Below are positions 1-11,119 of a stretch of 64,000 bases of DNA, piece after piece (the first letter of the stretch is position 1; every line of letters begins with the position of its first letter). Location of the stretch: NCBI GenBank assembly GCA_963575645.1, contig OY754465.1, forward strand, positions 61,465,901 to 61,529,900, read 5' to 3'. The notes beneath the pieces were generated by a model. That model worked only from the letters and a program-made list of their open reading frames with translations, was not told the origin of the DNA and made no database searches. This DNA comes from Xanthostigma xanthostigma. Taxonomy: Eukaryota > Arthropoda > Insecta > Raphidioptera > Raphidiidae. The translations under genes were made by a program, and so were the position numbers.

Positions 1-869
1 AAATGTTAATATTATTGCTGCCTTCATGACTTGCTATATTATTAGTTACTACAAATATGACACATGTGCAGCGTGACGCCTACCCGTAGTGACAACGGTA
101 TAACGTGGAGAAATGTCTAACTGAATTTTTGAAGTAGAATAACTGTTATTTTCAAAGAAATTGCAAAAAGCGTTCCGCCAAAAGCATTTGTTTCTTTACC
201 CTTACAAAATGAAGAAAATGCCCATTTTTATGGTTTCTTGTATGATGATATCTAGAAGAACCTCGAAAATGGCTGAACCGATTTTGATGAAACTTAGTAC
301 ACTAAGAAATGTACCCAAATTTAAAAATTAAGGAATGTTTTCTCGGCTATTTTCGGGATAAGATAAGGTTTCTGTTAAACTCGAAATTAAATATGAGCGA
401 AGCAACGAACAAAAGCTAGTTATAAATAAAAAAGAAACAAGTAGTAACAGAATACGAGACAATACAAATTCTTCTTGGCCTATGATCCACATTTTTATAT
501 GTTTAAAGATCGCCAAAAACTATATAGAATATAGATTGAGAACTTGACATTTAAAAAAAGCTTCAAGAAAGCTAGACACAGGTATATAAAATGTCTAATT
601 TTCTTTTGGCAAACAGCATTTTATTGAGAACCAGTCGTTGTAAACTAACATCTAAATATAATTTTCTATAATATTTCATATTGTATATTTTCGATGGTGT
701 ATATTTTCGATGGTGTATATTCTTATAATACTATCAACTAAATAATATCGATAATTTTAAATGTTTTAAATAAATATATCGTTTTTTTTACTTATCAAAA
801 TTACTGTTTTTAATTCAGTGGCAGCAAGACAGATTGTAGATTACCTCTCGAAAAATCTATCTTTCAAGA
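1..869. other. AT-rich stretch without assigned features
   Basis: I see no supported gene or recognised element here. There are runs of A and T and a short direct duplication near 692-718 (tattttcgatggtg occurs twice). Open frames are short and lack start context or splice signals. Confidence 0.5.
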
Positions 870-945
870 ATTTTATAAGTTTAATTCAAATTTTTGATTA
901 CCGTCTGATTACTCCTCAATAAATACAATTATCGACCAATTTTAT
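870..945 (-). repeat. Fragment of a dispersed repeat shared with 18.33-18.48 kb and 2.64-2.78 kb
   Basis: The text around accgtctgattac and aattatcgaccaattttat recurs at 18.34-18.40 kb and, in the opposite orientation, near 2.73-2.76 kb. The longer copies continue into a hammerhead-like motif that this fragment lacks. It is the distal end of the same family. Confidence 0.6.
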
Positions 946-1608
946 TTATTTAAAAAAAAAAAAAAAACATGGGCTAAACCGTACCAACTAGTTGTCAAAT
1001 TTTAACCTTGGACAAATGACGCCAGATTTGAAAACTGAACATGACTGTTAAGTACCTACACTTTTGTAGCATTACTTTAGTACAGTGCAGTACAAGAGCA
1101 AAAGAGAAACACAAAAAAAACTGTACTTTTAAATGTTCCCAATATATTTTTGGGCAATTCTTTAGCATGAAATAATATACCTGTAGTCTATTCAAATTTC
1201 TAAAATTCAGAGAAAATAACACGTTTCAGGGGCTAAAGAATAGCCGAGTGTGTAGCAACACCATTGTATGGTGTTTCTACAAGATGAATTTCTAAAATCC
1301 CTCTACCTTTTTTTGGTAGAGGAACGGTGGTTTCAAAAAAAAGTTTCGGTATAAAAGTTGCACTTTGCAGGGATTAAACGAGGAAAAACGTCAAGGTAAA
1401 CGTCCACATTTTAAATAGGAATCCATATTTTTTTATCTCGGATTATGATTCTTTGGGTCAAAGAAAATAACTTTTGTATCAAACATTTTTCAATTTGATG
1501 CAATCCTGAACCGCTGTTTGTGTCTCAACTCAAAATGTAACAATATGCTCAAAACGAACGTCAGAAAGTTTTACGAAGTCACACAAGCCGTAATACGCAC
1601 TTAATATA

Positions 1609-1850
1609 CAGTAGAACCTCTTTAACCCGAACCTCGATAAGTCGAAAACCTTCAAAACTCTAAAAAAAGTTTTGTTTCCTTCCCTTCAAGTCCCAAAGCC
1701 TCAATTACTCGAAATCTCTATAGGTGGAAATAATCAGCCATTTCAGTACATATTTTCTCTCCATAACTCGAAAAAATAAAATGGAGCTCCCTATTTCCAA
1801 CATAGCAATGTTCTCAAGCTCAAAATGAATGAATCTTAACCTCTACAAGT
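1609..1850 (+). mobile_element. Pogo/Tigger-like MITE 5' end
   Basis: The segment begins cagtagaacctc after a TA dinucleotide, a typical terminus of pogo/Tigger-type elements with TA target duplications. It continues with repeated short 'aactcgaa/agtcgaa' motifs (1630-1850). A matching inverted end is not visible nearby, so the element is truncated or its 3' end was replaced. A complete relative lies at 23.70-24.03 kb. Confidence 0.55.
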
Positions 1851-2045
1851 CGAATATAATGGCCGCCACATAGATCATAATACCTAACCTATAAACGTGG
1901 AGTATTATATCTGCAGTTGCTCTTGTGAATTTATTTATGTATTGTTTATTATCCTTTTGTGAAGTGTATAGTTGTACAACATTAAAGTCAGTGGAAGTTT
2001 TGTGTGCAATTAGGTTAGAATAAAACATTTTTGTTTTAATGAAAC

Positions 2046-2057
2046 TTTATTTTTGAC
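2046..2057. repeat. 12-bp target site duplication, left copy
   Basis: The 12-mer TTTATTTTTGAC occurs here and again at 2323-2334, immediately outside the fold-back element. It is absent as a pair from the homologous unoccupied copy near 35.97 kb. Confidence 0.75.
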
Positions 2058-2322
2058 AATAAATAAAAAAATCGCAGGATTGTGGACAAATATTAGATTT
2101 TTTAATTGTACGACGTTTCGTCTATAGATTTAGACTTTTTCAAGAACAAATGTGAAAATTCGAAACAATAATTATGAAAATATTTTCATAATTATTGTTT
2201 CGAATTTTCACATTTGTACTATAGACGAAACGTCGTACAATTATTAAACCTAATATTTGTCCACAATCCTGCGATTTTTTTATTTATTTATTATTATTTC
2301 GATGGACACCATATCTAATATA
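2058..2322. mobile_element. Penelope-type fold-back element A with hammerhead-like motif
   Basis: This 265-bp insertion is a near-complete inverted repeat. The outer arms carry atcgcaggattgtggacaaa and its complement. The centre (about 2150-2216) is a perfect palindrome. The left arm (2108-2144, minus) reads CTTGAAAAAGTCTA...TAGACGAAACGTCG, that is a five-base-pair hairpin GTCTA/TAGAC followed by GAAAC. The right arm keeps GACGAAACGTCG but lacks the first part. It is flanked by a 12-bp direct repeat. The insertion is seen directly. Assignment to Penelope-like elements rests on the known presence of hammerhead motifs in that group and on the long target duplication. Confidence 0.6.
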
Positions 2323-2334
2323 TTTATTTTTGAC
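2323..2334. repeat. 12-bp target site duplication, right copy
   Basis: Second copy of TTTATTTTTGAC, directly followed by gtttacactaac, which continues the interrupted repeat. Confidence 0.75.
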
Positions 2335-2642
2335 GTTTACACTAACGGCATTGGTCAGATTTTTGGGTAAGCGTTACAATATTCAACAAAAATACCAAGG
2401 AGTATAGTGCAGTATGTATATTTATTCTTCAACTAACTGTTTTACCTGATAATTTGGTTGGTGAATGGAAAGTAAATTTTATTGTAACGAATAAATTTGT
2501 TCCACGATTAGTAATTTCTATCTTTAATAGTGTTCGATGAATATGGTCATGAATCATATATTAATTTGTTTGATTCATTCGTGCATTCTATTAGATAATA
2601 AATAACTTAATCCTAATTAATTTTTATATTTTTTAGATTTTT

Positions 2643-2790
2643 CTGAAGAAGATCCAAATCCGGATCGAAACGCCATCCTTTGTTACTTTGATTTATATTT
2701 TTATAATATTTTTGTAAATATATGGTCTGAAAAAAATTGGTCGACAATTTTATTTATTTGATAAATCATATATATTGTATACGATTTGTC
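2643..2790 (+). repeat. Penelope-like module with a hammerhead-like core
   Basis: Positions 2643-2672 read CTGAAGAAGATCC, AAATCC, then GGATCGAAACG. This is a CTGA-type box, a perfect five-base-pair hairpin GATCC/GGATC, and the GAAACG box in hammerhead order. The following sequence (gtctgaaaaaaattggtcgacaattttatt) is shared with 18.33-18.48 kb (minus) and, in part, with 870-945. The cleavage-site strand was not resolved, so activity cannot be claimed. Confidence 0.5.
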
Positions 2791-4020
2791 ATTATACCGT
2801 TAGCGTTAAATATTTAAACTCACATAAGAAGTTGCACTTCAAAAAGGCGACCTTAAAAATACAAATAAAATAAAGTGTCATAAATAATAGTAATGAAGTT
2901 AAAAAACCCCCTGACAAAGGTACGTATCGTTTCTATATAAAATGAACTGTGGCTATTTTTAATACCTGAGCGGCCATTCTTTATTAATTAGTTCCTGAGT
3001 TACTGCTCGCGGATCCCTGACCTATAACGAATTAAGCTGCAAGTTGTTACGGAAAATCACTGAAAATTAATTGAAAACGTATACTTATATACATGAAATG
3101 TTATGTAATTTTATTAAATAAATGTGTTTCGAAACATTCCAGTAAGAAATGATTTCAGGATATTTATTATTCATCATCACAGATAAATCAAACTTGAATC
3201 AATAAATTTTCTAAAAAAAATATTGCACTTTATTTTTCAAACTGTAACTTGCACAATAATTTCCTAAAAGTATAATAACCGACATTCCCAAAACGTGGAG
3301 GTCGTGTATTATGTAACTTACTCATCTGTTCCATTCATGATGAGAAAGTTACTTACGCAAAATTGTAGTCTACACGCCGATGACCCCAGTTGTTGTGCGT
3401 CTATAATCTAAAATGCCTCTTTCTCAAAACTGCAATCAATTTCTAATTTTTCACTTGATTACTAAATTTCACCAAGCTGCAGTTATTTTTAACGAAACAT
3501 TTGCACCTGGAAGTTAACACTAATAAGCGCTAAGAAAATATTTAAAAATTTTATGAGCGGAAAAACGGCGCAAGGTAGGTACTCTTTTCAGAGATAATTT
3601 AGATTCAGTTAGGTATTCTGAATTTATATCATTTAAAATTCATCGCTTCAATATGATCGTAGATATTGAAGATTATAGACGCTCGACAATGAAGGCCATA
3701 ATTTGACATAGAAGTTCAGTATAAATTAAAAAAAAACTTACATTCTTCTCGTTTGATGTAATCGTAGACACTGCCCATTATTATTGTCCACTATTATCAC
3801 AGCAATATACACAAGATATTTAAAACAAAAGAGTGTCGGTTAAAACAAAGGAATGTACACAAAATTCAGTTCACACTACAAAATTATTACGTAACCGCAT
3901 CAAACTGTAACAGAGAATAGTGTTTTCAGCTGTATGGCACATGTAGAGAGAGGTGACGATTGTCTTCCGAACGAATGGCTGTTGCGTGCACGATTTCGTT
4001 ATTGTCAAAATGTTTCGTTC
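2791..4020. other. Non-coding stretch with no clear element
   Basis: No gene is supported. A short motif, gcgtctataatcta, lies near 3399 and its complement near 3675. It recurs across the window (see findings), so this stretch probably holds old repeat termini. Confidence 0.45.
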
Positions 4021-4302
4021 TACTGTAGTTAGCTATGGAGCTCTTCTATCACTATAATAATAATATGTCTACCATCTATATTAGCTTTCGAGATAAAAGT
4101 GATACAGCATCGCTGCCGCTTGGCGTTGGCCCCGGTTGTCTGCGCAAAGACGATTCCCTCCGCTACTGCAGCGCTGCCGTTCAATCATTCGAAACTTCGA
4201 GAGTTGGAAATTATGATATATCGACACGACGACGCCAAATTACTTCGAGGAGACGTTTAATTTGTGAAAGAAGAATTGAATTTTGTCGTACAGTTTTGTG
4301 AC
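4021..4302 (+). other. Slightly GC-richer stretch with an 88-codon open frame, probably not a gene
   Basis: An ATG-initiated frame runs from 4035 to 4301. It encodes an Arg- and Ser-rich peptide with no recognisable domain. Base composition rises around 4100-4200. There is no convincing splice donor or poly(A) signal, and no repeat was identified. It could be a 5' exon or chance. Confidence 0.15.
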
Positions 4303-4499
4303 AATTCAAATTTCGACCACGGTCAATATTAAATTTGAAATTTAAATGAATCTATCGTTCATTTTTGGCGTCTATATATTTCATCTAGAAATAAGTTGGT
4401 GAATTTCAGGTTCATCTACCATACAATGGGATCGACTTGAGATTATTACAATGCCAGAAGGATATCCATTGCTTAGATGTATTTTCAAAATTTTATTAG

Positions 4500-4830
4500 C
4501 TGACTCATGAGGCTCTATTTGCTTTGAATTCCAAGCAACCGTCTGAGATAATAATATGTTTTACCATGTTTATTAACCGGGTATGTAAGCAACAATTTGA
4601 GATGGAAATACATGGTTTTATTTCTATCTGGGGAAAAAAAGCGTTCCGCGCCACCGAAGTATCTTTAATAAGGCAAAAGAACCATTCAATTGGCCGCGAA
4701 GTTCCGAACAAAAAGAGATACAGTTTTCTACACATGGATTATGCTGTTCTATATGGTCGGTTACATTTTCGAAACAAAATACGACATAGAGAATTTTATA
4801 GATATATGGTTCTAACCTTCTAACCCACTG
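4500..4830. repeat. Degenerate relative of the 55.9-57.0 kb tandem repeat
   Basis: The phrases ttcaattggccgcgaagttcc and aaaaagagatacag at 4684-4722 resemble the 300-bp unit found four times near 56 kb. The overlapping open frames on both strands lack coding features and are treated as by-products of this repeat. Confidence 0.4.
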
Positions 4831-5039
4831 TTTCTGCGCACCACCGAACCAAAAATTGAGAGGTGGGGTGTCCGTTTACGTACAAAAATGTTGAAACCAT
4901 TTTATTGGTTTTGATTTCTTTTTCAAAACGCTTTATTTTAAATGGAGTATTCTGTAATAATCAGAGGATCGGTTTTAAGTACTGAATGCTTCGTTTCCGA
5001 TATACGACCTTCAACGCTACATCTTTCAAATTATTTTTA

Positions 5040-5357
5040 ATTCCAAGATCAAGACCAAGACCAACTACGCAAGACTAAACTTTTGATATTTTTTTGATTG
5101 CAGTGAAATAAAGTTTTATTAGTAAGATATTGTATATAATTTATACCTATAAAAAACCTTGATAATAATAGTATTTCGAAACACTATTAAAAAAACGTGA
5201 GTAGCAGGTTAAATGAGCAAGACCAAGACTGAATAAGCAAGACCAAGACTATAGAAATATATAGGCTAGAACAAAACCAAGACTGAGACCAAATAATCAA
5301 GACCTAGACCGATAGACTATTTCAGTCTTGGTCTTGGTTTTGCTTTGCTCATCACTA
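5040..5357. mobile_element. Short-motif element built of 'caagaccaagac' repeats
   Basis: Copies of the 6-bp theme aagacc/caagac are scattered from 5045 to 5335. The right end reads cttggtcttggttttgctttgctcatcactaatg. The same composition and the same TAGTGATGAGC terminus occur at 46.13-46.30 kb. The TAGTGATG end resembles that of the larger element at 28.90-30.23 kb. No protein is encoded. Confidence 0.5.
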
Positions 5358-5934
5358 ATGTTGAGCGTCTATAATCTACAATTATTCGAAATCTATTTTC
5401 AACGGAGTACCAGAAATCGATGAGCCAATTTTAAAGAACAGTTTTCAGGTCGGTCTCGCTTTAATACGGACCCTGTGAGTAGCGTCGATGTGTAAATAGA
5501 CTTCTGAGACAGTGCAGTGGTCAGTTGTCCCGTTATAAGGAGGATGTTTGCTTTACGACGGCAGCAGAAGTAGCTGCGCGGAGAGGTAATTGGCATTGGG
5601 CCCGTTGTATGTTACCAAGTACAAAGAAAATTTGTATGTACTCCGAGCGCCGCTACCAGCATTAATTGTTCAAACCGATAAAATAAAAGATAACAAACGT
5701 TTGTTCAATGAGATAATATTATTATAAAAGAACCATTATGTTGTAACTAGTTGAAATTTGTTTTCAGATAATTTTGTTAATTGATGTTTGTTATTTCTGG
5801 GAAAACAAAATTCTTTGAGGTATTTATTAAAATGGAAAAACAATAGTAAAAACACAAAAAAATATACATTTGAAATGAAACTTTTTTAAATTGTTAGTAA
5901 TCGATTACAAAAAAACTACTCAAATCTATACTAA
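5358..5934. other. Non-coding stretch with no assigned element
   Basis: It starts with another copy of gagcgtctataatctacaat (5364-5383). The rest is AT-rich with no repeat partner that I could find by eye. Confidence 0.4.
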
Positions 5935-6168
5935 TATTATAAAGAGCGAGTGCGAGTTTGTGTATATGCGGGGGGTAATCTCCGAAACTACTCATCCGAT
6001 TTTTAAATTTTTTCACCAAGATTTAGAGTGGATTTTCAAGATGGACATAGACTATAGATTATCGCGTTAAAATAAAATCGCTTTTTGTGGAGCTCAATTT
6101 TGCAACGTATGTCGACAAAAAAACGGTAGCAATCTGCAAATTTGGGCGAAGCCGAATCAAACCGCTAT
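5935..6168 (+). mobile_element. Non-autonomous Helitron, short subfamily, 3' end decayed
   Basis: It starts TCTATACTAATATTATAAAG after an A, as Helitrons do. It shares accgattt, tggacatagactatagattatcgcgttaaaataaa and gacgaaaaaacgg with the better preserved copy at 27181-27422. The expected CTAG end has become CTAT. The length matches the other copy (about 240 bp). Confidence 0.65.
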
Positions 6169-6176
6169 ATTTAATA

Positions 6177-6382
6177 CCAGCGGCCCGTCCCAGTTTCACC
6201 CTGGTGCAAAAGAACGAATGGGTAGAAAGGACATAAGTACGCACGTTCATCTTAATTTACCGAGATGAACATTGTGTCCAAATTTCATGATGATCGGAGT
6301 TACCGTTCTAAAGTTTTTATAGGACGGACAAATTTTGAGTTATATTTTGCAACATTTTTCATTGATGCTCTGCTCCTACTCT
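6177..6382 (-). mobile_element. Helitron family A, 3'-end fragment
   Basis: On the minus strand this ends with a GC-rich hairpin segment and CTGG. It shares the block 'aatttggacacaa..ttcatct' and 'ttttgcac' with full copies at 42.67 and 59.94 kb. The 5' half is missing. It abuts the preceding Helitron tail to tail. Confidence 0.65.
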
Positions 6383-6409
6383 TAAAACTTGATTACAGCT
6401 TAAAAATAC

Positions 6410-6830
6410 AAAAAATTGGGGTCGCAGTGCCAAACCCTGGCGATAATATAATGTATTTGCTATTATAGACAGTGTGACTTTATTATGTGAACAAGACTGT
6501 TTTTGACCAAAATAAAAAAAATTAATTGCTTAAAATAAGACGTTCTTTTCTCAATTGCAATATTGTCAATCCAAACTCTGCACCAAATTAACTACATCCT
6601 TCAGTCAGAAAATTCATATTTGATTCCGCTAACTATTGATTTCTTAAAATTTATAAGTTCAGTAATGTCGGGCCAATTTTGTTTAAATTTTAGCAGCACA
6701 TTTCAATCTAGACTAAAAGGTTAAATTTCAAATTTGAAACGTTTCTGAATATTTTCAACCCCTAAACACTATCTTTAAAATGACCCGATCAAAATGATGC
6801 TAGAAAAATAACAGTAACTGATACGAATCC
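6410..6830 (-). repeat. Dispersed repeat family D, copy 1
   Basis: Minus-strand copy of a family also present at 32.89-33.41, 44.21-44.61 and 53.22-53.61 kb. Common landmarks are 'gcactgcgacccgagttttt', a 'gacaatatagtg..cagtgtggct' block, 'ttgtttttggacaaaataaa' and 'ggttaaatttcaaatttgaaac'. No coding sequence is present. The class is unknown to me. Confidence 0.6.
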
Positions 6831-7081
6831 GTTAGCATGACGACGTTAATGTTTACAAACGATGACGAAATGTTTTTGAATACGGTTAAACATTATGGTG
6901 ACGTCACAAAATATTCACTATGTTTACACTGAGACAATAATTTTTGTACAACTGCGTTTGAATTGCACAAACATCGCCGAAAAGTGTTTGATTACAAAAG
7001 GATGTCGAGTCAAAGATTCTATGATACGCTACACAGAGGATGTAGCGCCGAAGGATCTATACTGAAGGAAGTAATAAAGTA

Positions 7082-7195
7082 ATAACTCCGATCATCATGT
7101 AATTTGGACACAACATTCATCTCGACTAAGATGAATGTGCGTACTCACCCCCATTCGTTCTTTTGCACCCGGGTGAAACCGGGCGAGACCGCTAG
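7082..7195 (+). mobile_element. Helitron family A, 3'-end fragment
   Basis: Only the last 114 bp remain: 'aactccgatcatcatg' through the gcacccgggtgaaaccgggc hairpin to gaccgCTAG. The base after CTAG is C rather than the usual T. The 5' truncation is abrupt. Confidence 0.7.
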
Positions 7196-7880
7196 CTTAA
7201 AACAAAAATCGGTTAAGTCGAACGTTAGTCGTATGCCTGATTTTTTTTCAAAATTTTAGACCTAATACTTTCGAAAGCAGGGTAATTTTTTAAAACATTT
7301 TCATTAGTAATTTTACCTTTTTTCCTACAGTATAGTTAAAACGGATCAGTCTCGGTGTAAACATAGTTCATTGTGACAGTTTAGCGCGCACAGAAAGATT
7401 TACAATTCTTTAGAGTCGCGTTTTGAAATTATGTATCCAGCGGTGGTCGTCGAGACGCCACTTGACGCTGTCGGTCGACGCGCTATATTTAACGTGTCCA
7501 CCAGCTCCAAGCCGGTGATTGGCCACTGGCCATTTCAAAGACCGATTCGTACAAACACAGATTATACCTGTCATAATAATTCGCGATACTGCAAATCAAG
7601 TTTTTTTTCACTATCCTCTATAAAACAGTCGCTTTACGTACATGCATGCAGGTTTGTAAACTGGCACATGACGCACTAGTGCTGAAAAGTAAAACAAAAG
7701 TATTCGCGATCTGACCAAATTCAACGGTAATTTTCATAAACCGCCTATCAGCTACCATTTTCCGGGAACATGCGTCAAAAAGTAGGTATCATTTCCGTGA
7801 ACACGACGTACCTGATTGAAAGCATTTTAAAATATGCACTTGGTCGTTATAAAACGTACGATATTTTTTTATAAGCTAGA
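7196..7880. other. Non-coding stretch, GC-richer around 7.43-7.57 kb
   Basis: An 82-codon frame (7431-7679) starts with ATG but shows no domain or splice signals. The phrase catgacgcactagtgctgaaaagtaaaac near 7668 resembles ctcatttcgcactagtgcgtgaggtaaaac near 19.67 kb, so a weak repeat may lie here. Confidence 0.3.
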
Positions 7881-8340
7881 CTAGCCGGTCTTGCCCGGCT
7901 TCACTCGAATTTGTAAGATTACCTCCGTTGTTTCGTCGACATGCGTTGCAAAATTGATATCCACGAAAAGCGCTTAACCTCAAAATGAGTATAGTAAGAT
8001 ATCCTTAAAAGATAAGGCATATGCCATCGCGGACTTTTCTGTAGACCTATATAAAAGAGGAACAATTCCACCATACATTGTTTTGTTATGTGGATTAGGC
8101 AGCGTTTTCGATTAAAGCTCCCGGTCGACTTGATTTTTTCCGACATCTTCAACAATCATTGTCATATTTCAATCAATTTACACAAAACATTAATGAATTA
8201 TGCATGTAAACATTTCTCTTGAATCACTCCGTTCATTGGTGAAAACTGTATGAAAATCCGTTCGGTAGTTTTTGAGTTTATCGCGTACAGAGTACAGACA
8301 GACAGACGAGGCGGGGGAACTTTGTTTTATAATATGTAGT
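7881..8340 (-). mobile_element. Helitron family B copy
   Basis: The minus-strand 3' end is a GC-rich hairpin (gccgggcaagaccgg) followed by CTAG at 7881. The 5' part contains 'ccgcctcgtctgtctgt', 'gcgataaactcaaaaactaccg' and 'atacagttttcacc', shared with copies near 21.2, 23.0, 58.9 and 59.3 kb. The exact 5' TC is not clear. Confidence 0.6.
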
Positions 8341-8420
8341 GATTGTCGTTACTTAATAGTAAAAAACAGCATGCAAATCTGTTCAATAGTTCAAACAGAC
8401 AACTTTCTTTCATATATAGG

Positions 8421-9437
8421 TGACCGGTAATTGCTCGTATTCCTCTCAGGAGAAGAGACTATAACTGATTTTGAATGCTTTAACCTTATCACTTGGGGGT
8501 CGGAAATGCGTCATTTTTGACGTGATAACGTCCTATAAATTGATGAATCACCAATCTTATAAATTGATAAAACACCGGCTGCATGTACGAAAAAGTGTAA
8601 CGTTCCTAACGCGTAACGTTCCGCCTGACCCTGTGCGTGCTTTTCTCGAAAACGGCCCTAACGATTTGGATGAAATTTACTGAAAAGGGATTTTGGGGGG
8701 CAAAAAATCGTTTTAGCTAGGTCTCATCTCTCGAAAAAATCGTTTTCTTACAAATTTTATCATTATAAAAATCAATTTTTTGACGTATGAAAATACTTAA
8801 ATATTGTAAGTAGGTTTTGGAATTTTATATTATAATTTATAAACAGTGAAACAATTGTTTTATAAATATTATGACAGCTAATCTTTGAGACTTAAAATAA
8901 AAATACGAAAGAAAGAAAGTTAAAAAAAAAAACAATTATATTATATGGTGAGTAATTTAAATAAATAAAATTAACCTAAATTTGAAGCGAAAGATGCAAT
9001 ATCATAGATTCGAATTATTATAATTATTATATAAATTTAGGTTATGTATTACGGAATACGTTATCACGTAAAACTATCGTCCGTAAACCGACTTTACAGA
9101 CAACCAATTTTTTTATGATAATGATACTTCTGTGAAGAATTTTTATTTTATAATATTTTTTATTTAGTGTAAGTTTTAACACCTAACTTAAAACCTGTAA
9201 CAGTAAATTTCGTGGTTTTTAGCTTTAGGAATTGGTTGGCCAATCAGATCATGGAAAAAAGTGACAATATATATTTTTTTTAATTTATAACTCCCAAAAT
9301 TCGGATTTTCGTAAAAAGAAAACCGAAGTAGTTTTCTCGAAAATGACGCGTATCCGACGCCCAAGTGATAGAGGTTAAATCATTCCAAATTAGCCATAGT
9401 TTCATCTCCCGAGAGGAATACGAGCAATTACCGGTCA
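8421..9437. mobile_element. Long terminal-inverted-repeat element
   Basis: Arms of about 95 bp face each other. 8421 reads tgaccggtaattgctcgtat, then a block ending 'tcacttgggggtcggaaatgcgtcattttt'. The complement is at 9340-9437 with about 80 percent visible agreement. No target duplication was clear. A family C copy (8514-9114) fills most of the interior. Confidence 0.6.
8514..9114 (+). mobile_element. Family C MITE-like element, copy 1
   Basis: It begins ttttgacgtgataacgtc and ends with cgtaaaccgactttacagac and caaccaatttttt. Both ends hold a subterminal acGTGATAACGT facing inward. Related copies are at 16.02-17.11 (minus), 34.76-35.18 (plus) and 49.85-50.55 kb (partial). The interior varies in length and holds no long frame. 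Confidence 0.65.
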
Positions 9438-10039
9438 ATATTGATTTTACGTTTTTTTTTATCAATTACTATTAATGTTCAAATTATGTACTAAACTTTT
9501 CTGACAAGGTGGCATTTGTAAACAAAGAAATTAAAAACACGATATTACTGTCACCCACAAAAAAAGTAATTTACAAAATATGTTGATTTCATTTTTAATA
9601 TCAAATCATTTTTATTACGATGCGTTCAATTGAATTCGAGTATTGCCTTTACTGCAGTATATCATGTCCAATGACCTTTGCATATACCAAAGTCACGTGG
9701 CACATAATTCAACGTCAACAATATAATTACTTGTTTAAAAATGCAAAAAACGACAAATCGAAATGCGAGCACGCACACAATCGCATTTTTTTTTATTCTA
9801 TCAAACTGTTTTACAACTTGAACGCATAAAAAACAAAACGCAACTAACCTATAAAAAAATTACACAAAATCTAACCGAACCGTTCACACATTTCAACACA
9901 CCAACACCACCTACAGGTTTTTGGGTTAGTTCACTTCGTCGGGGAAGAATTTTCTTTTTTCTTTAATGAAGTTCGCGCAGAGAATTCGATTTTAAAAGAC
10001 GTTTAACAATTTTCACTCGACTACCCGACTGCAAACAAA
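9438..10039. other. AT-rich stretch without features
   Basis: No supported gene. Two overlapping frames near 9.62-9.97 kb are low-complexity and Asn/Lys-rich. Confidence 0.4.
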
Positions 10040-10330
10040 GCCAGGATAGGGCAAGGGCACGAAACAGTTATTCAATTTGACACCGCGCAGAGAGTCCTAT
10101 ATTGGGGTAATGTACTACACGACGATACAACACGAACGCAATATACAACCCCCGACTCAGGGGAGGTTCAAGAGCCGCGCTCGCGTACTATAACACAACC
10201 CTGCAGCGCTCTCCCTTCATCTGTCGTCATCCCTTTCTTCGTCGATCAATACAAAACCTGCGTTTAGTCTCACCGTGACGGTACAGTTAGGTAGCGGTTA
10301 ACCGGCTGTCGTCAAATATGGGCGACACGA
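10040..10330. other. GC-richer block, possible promoter or old element end
   Basis: Composition rises well above the surroundings between 10.04 and 10.33 kb, with several cg-containing words. I see no TATA-Inr pair that fixes a start and no adjoining coding exon. It may be a decayed repeat end instead. Confidence 0.2.
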
Positions 10331-10420
10331 ATATATTTTGACTAGTGTGACCTGTGCGAATTATTCGCACTAAATAAGTATAATAATTATCACTTTACAA
10401 AATTATTTTGATTATTATGA

Positions 10421-10770
10421 TTGCAGGCATTCAATTCGTTTCTAATTTTGCACACTGCTTATAACGTTCTTCTTTGTGTTGTATTACAATATGAAGCTCA
10501 GATGACAGATCGAAGAAATATTTTACTAAAATTATTATATAGAGGCGCAAGTAGCAAAAGCGTTGAGCTAAGCCGTCAGATGGCATCATGCAGCATTGCT
10601 GTGACGTTGTTCAGCTTTGCTCGCTGTTTCAAAATTAAAACCGTCAGATGGCAGTATGCAGTATTGTGTCTGTTGTATTATAATATGAAGGCCAGATGAC
10701 AGATCGAAGTGTTGACGTTGTTTCAAAATTAAATCCGTCAGATGGCAGACGTTATTCAGCGTTGCTATAT
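10421..10770 (+). repeat. Imperfect tandem repeat centred on 'ccgtcagatggca'
   Basis: The word ccgtcagatggca appears near 10574, 10650 and 10734. It is accompanied by repeated 'cagatgacagatcgaag', 'gtttcaaaattaaa' and 'tattacaatatgaag'. Units are roughly 80 bp and poorly conserved. The 92-codon frame through it has no coding features. Confidence 0.6.
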
Positions 10771-11119
10771 TTTAATTAATTTACAAAAACAAAAGCAATA
10801 ATAAATTTTTTAGTTGTCGATGTCAGTAGAGCAAGCAATTATCTGTAAAATGATATATAATTTATGTGGAGAAATTGTGAGATTTTTTCTAAAATGGGAG
10901 GCAAACATCTTTAACCTTAGTGTATTAATGTATATGATATGAAACATCTACCGGCGCGTTTGGATGAGAGTAAGAACGCGCAAATGTCGCGACGCTCAAC
11001 GCTGTTTAATTTAGTAACTATAAGTTTCGTTAGAGGACAGCGCGAAAATGTGTGTTAGCGTTCGCTGTATGTATGCGTTGGATTTTATAACACATGGCTT
11101 GTGTCGACATCTAACTTAC

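Larger units (their letters stand above)
1856..2560 (+). repeat. Dispersed repeat, copy 1, split by a fold-back insertion
   Basis: This copy aligns in order with 35.82-36.20 kb. Shared landmarks are aatggccgccacatagatcat, tgctcttgtgaatttattta, gtggaagttttgtgtgcaatt, tttacactaacg and atctttaatagtgttcg. Here the alignment is broken between about 2045 and 2335 by the fold-back at 2058-2322. The 35.8-kb copy therefore serves as the unoccupied site. The family itself is not identified and has no credible coding capacity. Confidence 0.75.
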
